Below are positions 45,888 through 54,109 of a DNA stretch of 64,000 nt, in pieces. Position numbers and translations under genes: made by a program. The DNA comes from Hyphomicrobiales bacterium. GTDB taxonomy: Bacteria > Pseudomonadota > Alphaproteobacteria > Rhizobiales > Rhizobiaceae. The notes beneath the pieces were generated by a model. It had not been told where the DNA came from and made no database searches. It saw only the letters and a program-made list of their open reading frames with translations. Every line of letters starts with the position of its first letter. Within the stretch, counting starts at the first letter, position 1. Location: positions 186,001 through 250,000 of the forward strand of contig UBUL01000018.1 of the NCBI GenBank assembly GCA_900468625.1, given 5' to 3'.

Positions 45888-46562
45888 TCAGCGTGTATAG
45901 TCGATGCGGAAAACGCTGTCGTCGAAGGCGACATTGGTCTTTACATTGTTGATGATGACGTCGGTCGTCTTGCCCTGCGGATCGATGACGGTCCATTGGC
46001 GCAGATCGTAGCTCTTCGAATCGAAGATCATCGTGATCGTCGAATCGCCGAAAACCGTACGGTTGCCGAGCGTGATCTTGGTGAGATCCGGCTTCGAATC
46101 GACATCCCGTACCATATCGGCGGAAAGGTCGATCTTGTTGGCGAGCAGCAGGCTCAGCGGCGTCTTCGACAGCTGGTACATGTTGCGCGTCTGCGTCTGG
46201 TCATTGATGACCTGCACATTGTTGCCGTCGCAGATGACGCGCATACGGGACGGCGGATCGTAGTTGAAGCGCATCTTGCCGGGCCGCTGGATGAAGAAGG
46301 AACCGCTCATCTGATCGCCGCGCGGTCCGATCTGAAGAAAGCCGCCCTTCATCGTCTTGATGGACGAGAAATGATCGGCAATGGCCTGGGCGATGCCGGG
46401 ATTGAGGGTGGCTGCCGTAGTCTGCGTCTCGGCCGGTGCTTGTGCCTGCGCAAAGGCCGAAGCCGGCAGAGCGCCGGCTACACCGACGGCGACCACGGCG
46501 CCGAGGAAATGCCGGCGGGTCGGGGAAAGTCGGCTGGACGGCTGCGCATCAAACTTTGTCAT
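45888..46562 (-). CDS. outer-membrane lipoprotein carrier protein LolA-like
   Basis: 224 residues from the ATG at 46562 with AAGGAG just before it. The leader S-P-T-R-R-H-F-L-G-A-V-V-A-V-G has twin arginines and a hydrophobic core (to about residue 40), so Tat or Sec export is plausible. The LolA fold follows: F-x-Q-x-G-P-x-G-x-x-x-x-G-x-F-x-I-x-R-P-G-K-M-R-F-N-Y-D-P-P. It would carry lipoproteins from LolCDE to LolB across the periplasm. It is just downstream of ftsK. Confidence 0.9.
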   Translation of the reverse strand: MTKFDAQPSSRLSPTRRHFLGAVVAVGVAGALPASAFAQAQAPAETQTTAATLNPGIAQAIADHFSSIKTMKGGFLQIGPRGDQMSGSFFIQRPGKMRFNYDPPSRMRVICDGNNVQVINDQTQTRNMYQLSKTPLSLLLANKIDLSADMVRDVDSKPDLTKITLGNRTVFGDSTITMIFDSKSYDLRQWTVIDPQGKTTDVIINNVKTNVAFDDSVFRIDYTR

Positions 46563-46698
46563 CGAATTCTCCTTCATGCTTCGTCCATGGCGCTCAAAAT
46601 CGGCGTCTTCATGGCGCAACGGCCCAGGGCCGGTAAGGGGCTGCGATCAAATTTCCCTGAACGTAGGCGGGATATGCGACACGAGAAGGCAGGCTGCC

Positions 46699-49377
46699 TC
46701 AGCGATCGAGAATATCGGCTTCGGTGGGAACAAGAATTTCCCGCTTGCCGGCATGATTGGCCGGGCCGATCACGCCTTCCTGCTCCATGCGCTCGATCAG
46801 CGAGGCCGCGCGATTATAGCCGATACCCAGGCGGCGCTGAATGTAGGAGGTCGAGGCCTTGCCGTCGCGAAGGACGATCGCAACCGCCTGATCGTAGGGA
46901 TCTTCCGAATCGGAAAGATTGGAGGTGCCGGCCGGACCATGGCCATCGTCATCCTCGTCGTCATCGGCGGTGATCGCGTCGAGATATTGCGGCGCGCCCT
47001 GTGTCTTCAGATAGGCGACGATATCTTCCACCTCGCCATCGGAGACGAACGGACCGTGCACGCGCTGGATACGTCCGCCGCCGGCCATGTGGAGCATGTC
47101 GCCCATGCCGAGCAGCTGCTCCGCGCCCTGCTCGCCGAGGATGGTGCGGCTGTCGATCTTCGAGGTCACCTGGAAGGAGATGCGCGTCGGGAAATTCGCC
47201 TTGATCGTGCCGGTGATGACGTCGACAGACGGACGCTGCGTTGCCATGATGACATGGATGCCGGCCGCGCGCGCCATCTGCGCCAGACGCTGTACGGCGC
47301 CTTCGATATCCTTGCCCGCCACCATCATCAGATCGGCCATTTCGTCGATGATGACGACGATATAGGGCATCGGCTTCAGGTCGAACTCTTCCGTCTCGTA
47401 GATCGCCTCGCCGGTCTGGCGGTCGAAACCGGTCTGCACGGTACGGCTGATCGCTTCGCCCTTGGCAACAGCCTGTTCGACGCGCGTATTGAAGCCGTCG
47501 ATGTTGCGCACGCCGATCTTCGACATCTTCTTGTAGCGCTCTTCCATCTCGCGGACGGTCCATTTCAGCGCGACGACGGCCTTCTTCGGATCGGTGACGA
47601 CGGGTGAAAGCAGATGCGGAATGCCGTCATAGACCGAGAGTTCGAGCATCTTCGGATCGATCATGATCAGGCGGCACTGCTCCGGCGTCATGCGGTAGAG
47701 CAGCGACAGGATCATGGTGTTGATCGCGACCGACTTGCCCGAGCCGGTCGTACCGGCCACGAGCAGATGCGGCATCTTGGCAAGATCGGCAATGACCGGC
47801 TCGCCGCCGATCGTCTTGCCGAGCGACATGGCAAGCTTGGCCTTGGAGGTCTCGAAATCGCGGCTGGCGATGAGTTCGCGCAGATAGACCGTTTCGCGCG
47901 TCGAGTTCGGCAGCTCGATGCCGATGGCATTGCGGCCGGGAACGACGGCGACGCGCGCGGCGATCGCACTCATCGAGCGGGCGATATCGTCGGCAAGGCC
48001 GATGACGCGGGACGACTTGATGCCGGGCGCCGGCTCCAGCTCGTAGAGCGTGACGACCGGTCCGGGCCGGACATGGATGATCTCGCCCTTGACGCCGAAA
48101 TCCTCCAGCACGCCTTCGAGCATGCGGGCATTCTGCTCCAGCGCGTCGGCAGAGAGCGTCGCGTCGCGCGCGACTGCCTTCGGCTCGGCAAGCAGGTGGA
48201 CGGCTGGAAGCTGAAAGCCGTAGGAACGGATGAAGGAGGTCTGTGCCTCGCGTTCGACGCGTGCGCCAGGCTTCGGACGCGGCGCTGCGGGAATGACGCG
48301 CTGACCAGGAGCGGCACCCTTTGGCGAGGCCGGACGCAGCGGCCATTCGTCGTCATCTTCGTCGTCGGGCAGGATATCGGCCGGACGCCGGGGATCGCGA
48401 TCATAGAGCGAATCGTCGTCCTCATCCTCATCGTCGCCAAGGCTGATCGAGGGCGCGGAAACGACGCGGCGCGCTGCCGGGCCATCCATGGAGGGTTCAA
48501 GACGGTCGCCGCGCGCCACCGGCGCCTTGGCCCGCACCGGCTCGTTCAGCGTACCGAATTCGTCATCGTTGAAATCGTAAGGCGCATCGAAGGCGTGGTC
48601 GCGGCGCTTGCGCGGCCCCATGCCGAACAGGCGGCGAAGGCGGGCCTGCGTGTTGTACCAGGCGTGCATGACCGCGCCGAAGGCCATGAAATTGCCGAGG
48701 AAGCTGCCGCGATCGTCATCCTCGTCCGCATCGCCCACCCGGCGCGCGCGGCTGCGGGTTTCCTCGTAATCGTCCTCGTCTTCATTTTCATCTTCCGCGA
48801 GGTTTTCGCCGATGACGCCGGCAGCAAAGAGCATGAGCCAGACGGCCGGAACGGCGAGAACCAGCCCGATGATCGTTGCCACAACGCCGCTTGGATAGGT
48901 GCCGATGAAGAGAGACGGAAGGCGCAGCAAAAGATCGCCGACGACACCGCCGATACCGTTCGGGATCGGCCAGGTCGGCGGCGCCGGGAAGCAGGCGATG
49001 GAGCCGGCGGCGACGATGGAACCGCCGAACCAGGCGCCGAGACGCGAGGGTACGCGATGAAGCCTGCGGTTGGAAATCAGCGCAAAAGCCCAGGCCACGA
49101 CGGGCAGCATCGCCAAAACCGAGGCAAGGCCGAACGACTGCATCACGATGTCGGCAAAGGCGGCGCCGGGAAAGCCGAGCAGGTTGGTCGGCGCATTGGC
49201 CGTCGCATAGGAATAGCTGGGATCCATGACGTTCCAGGTCGCCAGCGCCGCAACGGCAAGCGCAAGCAGGAACAGCAGCGCAAAGCCCGCCAGGCCCTTG
49301 ATCTGACGCCAAACCACACTCGATAGCGATAAACGGTCGGGACGACCGCTCAACGCCGCCGAACTGCTTCTGCCCAT
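46699..49377 (-). CDS. ftsK: DNA translocase FtsK
   Basis: 892 residues. Four N-terminal membrane helices (residues about 28-190), a long acidic, low-complexity linker (about 195-380; runs of D and E), the motor with Walker A G-T-T-G-S-G-K-S (542-549) and Walker [10 protein letters not shown], and the C-terminal gamma winged helix (about 828-890, S-Y-I-Q-R-R-L-x-I-G-Y-N-R-A-A) that reads KOPS sites. It pumps chromosome DNA through the septum and activates XerCD recombination. Confidence 0.97.
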   Translation of the reverse strand: MGRSSSAALSGRPDRLSLSSVVWRQIKGLAGFALLFLLALAVAALATWNVMDPSYSYATANAPTNLLGFPGAAFADIVMQSFGLASVLAMLPVVAWAFALISNRRLHRVPSRLGAWFGGSIVAAGSIACFPAPPTWPIPNGIGGVVGDLLLRLPSLFIGTYPSGVVATIIGLVLAVPAVWLMLFAAGVIGENLAEDENEDEDDYEETRSRARRVGDADEDDDRGSFLGNFMAFGAVMHAWYNTQARLRRLFGMGPRKRRDHAFDAPYDFNDDEFGTLNEPVRAKAPVARGDRLEPSMDGPAARRVVSAPSISLGDDEDEDDDSLYDRDPRRPADILPDDEDDDEWPLRPASPKGAAPGQRVIPAAPRPKPGARVEREAQTSFIRSYGFQLPAVHLLAEPKAVARDATLSADALEQNARMLEGVLEDFGVKGEIIHVRPGPVVTLYELEPAPGIKSSRVIGLADDIARSMSAIAARVAVVPGRNAIGIELPNSTRETVYLRELIASRDFETSKAKLAMSLGKTIGGEPVIADLAKMPHLLVAGTTGSGKSVAINTMILSLLYRMTPEQCRLIMIDPKMLELSVYDGIPHLLSPVVTDPKKAVVALKWTVREMEERYKKMSKIGVRNIDGFNTRVEQAVAKGEAISRTVQTGFDRQTGEAIYETEEFDLKPMPYIVVIIDEMADLMMVAGKDIEGAVQRLAQMARAAGIHVIMATQRPSVDVITGTIKANFPTRISFQVTSKIDSRTILGEQGAEQLLGMGDMLHMAGGGRIQRVHGPFVSDGEVEDIVAYLKTQGAPQYLDAITADDDEDDDGHGPAGTSNLSDSEDPYDQAVAIVLRDGKASTSYIQRRLGIGYNRAASLIERMEQEGVIGPANHAGKREILVPTEADILDR

Positions 49378-49532
49378 GATATCCAGCCCCGTTCCTGTCG
49401 AAAGCGCAAGCGAATCGGTCTATGCCCACTCGCCGGCAGGTTAGATCTACCTAATCAGAGGAGGGTTAATGGCATGTTAACCATGCGCCCCGACCTCTCG
49501 AATCATCGGCTTTACAGGTGACGCGCTGCGCA

Positions 49533-49564
49533 AACAAAAATGGCCCGAACCGAGGTTCGGGCCA
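49533..49564 (-). terminator. rho-independent terminator of glnK-amtB
   Basis: On the minus strand TGGCCCGAACC and GGTTCGGGCCA pair perfectly and ATTTTTGTTTG follows, about 84 bases past the amtB stop. Confidence 0.9.
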
Positions 49565-49647
49565 AAAGCGGCCCATTTGCGATGAAATAGGACGCGACGG
49601 GATGTTGAACGATGCCGGGTGGTCTACCCCGGCATCGCAAGCTCCGA

Positions 49648-51009
49648 TCAGGAATTGTGGTAGGCGGCTTCGCCGTGCGAGGCGAGGTCGAGACCTTCGC
49701 GCTCGGCTTCCGGAGCGACGCGCAGACCGATGACGACATCGACGATCTTGTAGAGGATCGCAGAGCCGATGCCGCACCACAGGATGGTGGTGACGACTGC
49801 GGTCAGCTGAACGACGACCTGGCTGCTCATGGTGACGCCATCGGCATAACCGACGCCGCCCAGCGAGGCGCTGGCGAAGATGCCGGTTGAAATGGCGCCG
49901 AAGATACCGCCGATGCAGTGCACGCCGAAGACGTCGGCCGTATCGTCGTAGCCGAACTTGTTCTTCACGACCGAGACGAAGAAGTAGCAGAGCGGCGAGA
50001 CGACGAGGCCCATGACGATCGCGCCCATCGGACCGGCGATGCCGGCGGCAGGCGTGATGGCGACGAGGCCGGCAACCATGCCCGAAGCGCCGCCGAGCAT
50101 GGAGGCTTTGCCGCGGGTGAAGGTTTCGACCAGCGACCAGGAGATGATGGCGGCCGCCGTTGCGATGAAGGTGTTGACGGTTGCGAGCATCGCGCCGCCC
50201 GAAGCTTCGAGGTTCGAACCGGCATTGAAGCCGAACCAGCCGACCCAGAGCATGGATGCGCCGACCATGGTGAGCGTCATGGAATGCGGAGCCATCATGT
50301 CCTTGCCGAAGCCGACGCGCTTGCCGACGAGGACGGCGCCGACGATGCCGGCGATACCGGCATTGATGTGAACGACGGTACCGCCGGCGAAGTCGAGGGC
50401 GCCCATCTTGAACAGCATGCCGTTGGAATCCCAGACCATGTGAGCGATCGGGAAGTAGACGAAGGTCGCCCACAGCGCGCAGAAGAGCACGGCTGCGCCG
50501 AACTTGATGCGCTCGGCGAAGGCGCCGATGATCAGGGCCGGCGTGATGGCGGCGAAGGTCATCTGGAACAGCATGAAGATGAATTCAGGAATGACGACGC
50601 CCTTGGAGAACGTCGCTGCCGTGGTCGAGGTCGAGACGCCCGCGAGGAACATCTTGGCCGTGCCGCCCCAATAGGGGCTGGTGCCGCCGCCGAAGGCGAA
50701 GGAATAGCCATAGAGAACCCAGAGCAGCATCACGACCGCGCCGATCATCGTGCACTGCATCAGGACCGAGAGCATGTTCTTCGAACGGACGAGACCGCCA
50801 TAGAACAGGGCAAGACCCGGCACGAGCATGAACAGCACGAGAATGGTGGAGATGAACATGAAGGCGGTGTCGCCCTTGTCCGGAACCGGAACCGGAGCCG
50901 CGGCCGCAGCCGGTGCGGCCGCCTGCGCAAAGGCGATCGCCGGCGCGAGCAGGGCTGCAGAAAGCGCACCCACCCGCGTCAAGGTGGAGGAAAGCTTGGA
51001 AAATGACAT
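49648..51009 (-). CDS. amtB: ammonium transporter
   Basis: 453 residues, including a signal peptide (to about 28) and a Pro/Ala-rich stretch before the eleven-helix Amt core. Signature blocks include D-K-G-D-T-A-F-M-F-I-S-T, F-Y-G-G-L-V-R-S-K-N (about 71-80), G-A-F-A-E-R and the D-x-x-A-x-H-G-E-A-A tail. It takes up ammonium at low concentrations and is gated by GlnK, whose gene lies just upstream. Confidence 0.97.
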   Translation of the reverse strand: MSFSKLSSTLTRVGALSAALLAPAIAFAQAAAPAAAAAPVPVPDKGDTAFMFISTILVLFMLVPGLALFYGGLVRSKNMLSVLMQCTMIGAVVMLLWVLYGYSFAFGGGTSPYWGGTAKMFLAGVSTSTTAATFSKGVVIPEFIFMLFQMTFAAITPALIIGAFAERIKFGAAVLFCALWATFVYFPIAHMVWDSNGMLFKMGALDFAGGTVVHINAGIAGIVGAVLVGKRVGFGKDMMAPHSMTLTMVGASMLWVGWFGFNAGSNLEASGGAMLATVNTFIATAAAIISWSLVETFTRGKASMLGGASGMVAGLVAITPAAGIAGPMGAIVMGLVVSPLCYFFVSVVKNKFGYDDTADVFGVHCIGGIFGAISTGIFASASLGGVGYADGVTMSSQVVVQLTAVVTTILWCGIGSAILYKIVDVVIGLRVAPEAEREGLDLASHGEAAYHNS

Positions 51010-51036
51010 GCAAATAACTCCCTGATCGGCCGTGTC

Positions 51037-51393
<357 letters not shown>

Positions 51394-51461
51394 TTAGCCT
51401 CGGCACGGAGCCGACTCTCCTTGCCGCCGACGAGTGTTTCTGCAGCGACTGGACATATACA

Positions 51462-51477
51462 TTCAAAGGCCGTGCCA
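51462..51477 (-). promoter_or_regulatory. sigma-54 (RpoN) promoter of glnK-amtB
   Basis: On the minus strand TGGCACGGCCTTTGAA matches the -24/-12 consensus TGGCACG-N4-TTGC with one change at -12 (GA for GC). It lies about 87 bases before the glnK start, the expected place for nitrogen control. Confidence 0.75.
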
Positions 51478-51562
51478 GATTCGTGACACATTTATAACAT
51501 CTTGAAATCTAATGGTTTTATTAAAAAGACCCAATAAAGCGGCAATTTGCGCCGCGACAGAC

Positions 51563-51577
51563 GCACAAATAAGGTGC
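51563..51577. promoter_or_regulatory. NtrC-type upstream activator site
   Basis: GCAC-N7-GTGC, the NtrC dyad, 86-100 bases upstream of the -24 element of the glnK promoter, a normal enhancer distance. It overlaps the hairpin at 51567-51602. Confidence 0.55.
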
Positions 51578-51602
51578 AAATTTACAAATTTGCACCTTAT
51601 TT
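51567..51602. repeat. perfect 17-bp inverted repeat after tesB, upstream of glnK
   Basis: AAATAAGGTGCAAATTT and AAATTTGCACCTTATTT with a two-base centre. It begins at the tesB stop codon and may be a bidirectional terminator, a regulator site, or both. Confidence 0.8.
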
Positions 51603-52485
51603 AATCATTTGCCTTTTTACGAATCAACCCCTCCTGCGCCACCGACGCAATCAGGACACCGGATCGCGTAAACAGGCTGCCTCGCGTAAATCCACGCGCA
51701 CCCGAAGCACTGGGGCTTTCTTGGCTATAAAGCAGCCAGTCGTCGAGCCTGAACGGGCGGTGGAACCACATGGCATGGTCGAGGCTCGCCACCTGGATGC
51801 TCTGGTCCAGAACCGATGTGCCATGCGCGTTCAGGGAAACATCGAGCAGTGTCATGTCCGAGAGGTAGGCGAGCACGGCATTCCGATAGAGCCGGTCATC
51901 CGGCACGGGTCCGGTCAGCCGCACCCAGATATTCTGCCGCTGGCTTGGCTGCGCGCGGGAGAAATAGCTCTCGATCGAGACCGGCCTGATTTCGATCGCC
52001 CGCTTGCGCTCCCAATACCGGCACACATTTTCGGGCGCACGGGCAAGGTAGCGCCGCTTGACCTCCTCCTCATCCATCAGCTCCTCCGGCATCGGCACGC
52101 CTGGCATCTCGCCCTGATGATCGAAGCCAGGCTCGTCGACCTGGAAGGAGGCCGTCAGCGCGAAGATTGCCTTGCCGTGCTGGACCGCGAGCACGCGCCG
52201 GGTATTGAAGCTCGAACCGTCACGCAGACGGTCGACCTGATAGAGGATCGGCACCGAAGGGTCGCCCGGCAGCATGAAATAGGCATGCAGCGAGTGCGCG
52301 AAACGATCGCCATCCACAGTCCTCTGCGCCGCCATCAGCGCTTGGCCGATGACCTGCCCGCCGAAAACGCGCTGCCAGCCGACCTGCGGGCTGTTGCCGC
52401 GAAACAGGTTCATTTCGATCGTTTCGAGATCGAGCGTCGCAAGCACTGTTTCCACCGGGGTGAGCGTCTCGGTCTCTCGCGACAT
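51601..52485 (-). CDS. tesB: acyl-CoA thioesterase II
   Basis: 294 residues from the ATG at 52485. Two hot-dog domains: N-terminal F-R-G-x-S-P-Q-x-G-W-Q-R-V-F-G-G-Q-V-I-G-Q-A-L (about 29-50) and C-terminal S-L-D-H-A-M-W-F-H-R-P-F-R-L-D-D-W-L-L-Y (about 233-252), which carries the catalytic Asp. It hydrolyses medium- to long-chain acyl-CoA in the cytoplasm. It is divergent from the UbiH-type gene. Confidence 0.95.
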   Translation of the reverse strand: MSRETETLTPVETVLATLDLETIEMNLFRGNSPQVGWQRVFGGQVIGQALMAAQRTVDGDRFAHSLHAYFMLPGDPSVPILYQVDRLRDGSSFNTRRVLAVQHGKAIFALTASFQVDEPGFDHQGEMPGVPMPEELMDEEEVKRRYLARAPENVCRYWERKRAIEIRPVSIESYFSRAQPSQRQNIWVRLTGPVPDDRLYRNAVLAYLSDMTLLDVSLNAHGTSVLDQSIQVASLDHAMWFHRPFRLDDWLLYSQESPSASGARGFTRGSLFTRSGVLIASVAQEGLIRKKAND

Positions 52486-52568
52486 TTTGCTTGAACTCCC
52501 ATGGTAGGAACCGTGAACAGGATGCTCTATATAGAGCAGGACGTGACAGTAAGACACAGGGAAGCGCT

Positions 52569-53783
52569 ATGTTGGACATGCTGGTAGTGGGTGGCGGATA
52601 TGTGGGTCTTGCCGCAGCGGTCGCAGTCAAGCAGGCAGCCCCCCACCTCGACGTCATGATCGTGGAGGCCTCCCCCGAAACCGCCTGGAAGAAGGACATG
52701 CGGGCCTCGGCGATCATCGCGGCCGCCTCGAAGATGCTGGAAGTCCTGGGCATCTGGGACGAGATCGCGCCGGAGGCCCAGCCGATCACCCGAATGATCG
52801 TTACCGATTCGCGCACCGGCGATCCCGTGCGTCCCGTCTTTCTTACCTTCGACGGCGAAGTGGCCGAAGGCCAGCCTTTCGCGCATATGGTGCCGAACCT
52901 CACGATGGTCGGGGCGCTGCGCGGCGCCTGCGAGCGCTTGGGCATCCCGATCAGGCATGGCCTCAGCGCCACCGGTTTCGTCACCGACGACACCAAGACC
53001 ATGCTCACCCTTTCGGATGGCACCGCGCTTGAAACACGGCTTCTGGTCGCCTGCGACGGCGTGCGTTCCAAACTGCGCGACATGGCGGGCATCAAGACCG
53101 TCAACTGGGACTACGGCCAGTCCGGCATCGTCGTCACGGTGGAACACGAGCGGCCGCATGGCGGCTGCGCCGAAGAGCATTTCCTGCCGTCAGGCCCCTT
53201 CGCCATCCTGCCGCTGAAGAACAACCGCTCCTCCCTCGTCTGGACGGAACGCACCTCCGACGCCGAACGGCTGGTCGCTTCGGACGATCTCGTTTTCGAG
53301 GAAGAGCTGGAACGCCGCTTCGGCCACAAGCTCGGCGCGCTGCATACCATCGGCGAGCGCCGCGCCTTCCCGCTCGGCCTGACGCTTGCCCGCGCCTTCG
53401 TCGCACCGCGCTTCGCGCTGGCCGGCGACGCAGCCCACGGCATCCATCCGATCTCCGGCCAGGGCCTCAATCTCGGCTTCAAGGATGTGGCCGCCCTTGC
53501 CGAAACCATCGTCGAAGCCGACCGTCTCGGCCTCGATATCGGCTCGATCAACACGCTCGAGCGCTACCAGACCTGGCGCCGCTTCGACACCTTCCGCATG
53601 GGGGTGACGACCGACGTGCTGAACCGGCTCTTTTCCAACGACAACACACCGCTCCGCATCGCCCGCGACTTCGGGCTGGGGATCGTCGACCGCCTGCCCA
53701 GCCTCAAATCCTTCTTCATCGGCCAGGCGGCGGGCACGACTGCGAAGGACAATCCGCGGCTGCTGGCGGGCGAGGCGATTTAA
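52569..53783 (+). CDS. UbiH/UbiF/COQ6 family FAD-dependent monooxygenase
   Basis: 404 residues from the ATG at 52569. FAD-binding G-G-G-Y-V-G-L-A-A-A (residues 8-17), the D-G-V-R-S-K-L-R motif (about 159-166), and the GD motif A-G-D-A-A-H-G-I-H-P-I-S-G-Q-G-L-N-L-G-F-K-D (about 287-308) define the ubiquinone hydroxylase group. It probably adds a hydroxyl group to a ubiquinone precursor; whether C5, C6 or C1 cannot be told. The SIR2-STAND island starts just after it. Confidence 0.93.
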   Translation: MLDMLVVGGGYVGLAAAVAVKQAAPHLDVMIVEASPETAWKKDMRASAIIAAASKMLEVLGIWDEIAPEAQPITRMIVTDSRTGDPVRPVFLTFDGEVAEGQPFAHMVPNLTMVGALRGACERLGIPIRHGLSATGFVTDDTKTMLTLSDGTALETRLLVACDGVRSKLRDMAGIKTVNWDYGQSGIVVTVEHERPHGGCAEEHFLPSGPFAILPLKNNRSSLVWTERTSDAERLVASDDLVFEEELERRFGHKLGALHTIGERRAFPLGLTLARAFVAPRFALAGDAAHGIHPISGQGLNLGFKDVAALAETIVEADRLGLDIGSINTLERYQTWRRFDTFRMGVTTDVLNRLFSNDNTPLRIARDFGLGIVDRLPSLKSFFIGQAAGTTAKDNPRLLAGEAI

Positions 53784-54109
53784 AGCGCGGGAATTGGAAA
53801 GGTGTAGTTAGCCGCAGATGTCTGCCAAGGGGCCTCGGAGAAGGACCGCTTTGGAGGAATGGTCGAACAAAAACGGACATAGACCTGTAGGAATGCTGCA
53901 AAGCTTCGGCTCAGAGCCGACATTCGACCAGGCCCTCAACTTTGCACCGCAGGTTACAGAACCAGCTATCATGCTTGCCGAAGCAGCCGGAATGGTGCGT
54001 CGACGAAGGCTCCCAGACATGTCTAAAAGATAGTACATACGGATAGAACGTAGTCAAAAAGCTGTCACGTATCGTTGCAAATAAAATTTAGCTTAGGAGT
54101 TTGAACCCA
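53784..54109. other. 326-base stretch on the left flank of the SIR2-STAND gene
   Basis: It is less GC-rich than the flanks. Overlapping frames on both strands (71-76 codons near 53808-54038) show no recognisable domain and may be gene remnants. AGGAG at 54095-54099 is the ribosome-binding site of the next gene. No IS end or direct repeat of the flanks was found. Confidence 0.4.

Noticed and set aside
47614..49326. Long open frames on the plus strand opposite ftsK
   Set aside because: They are antisense to ftsK, lack domains and ribosome-binding sites, and their composition mirrors ftsK codons.
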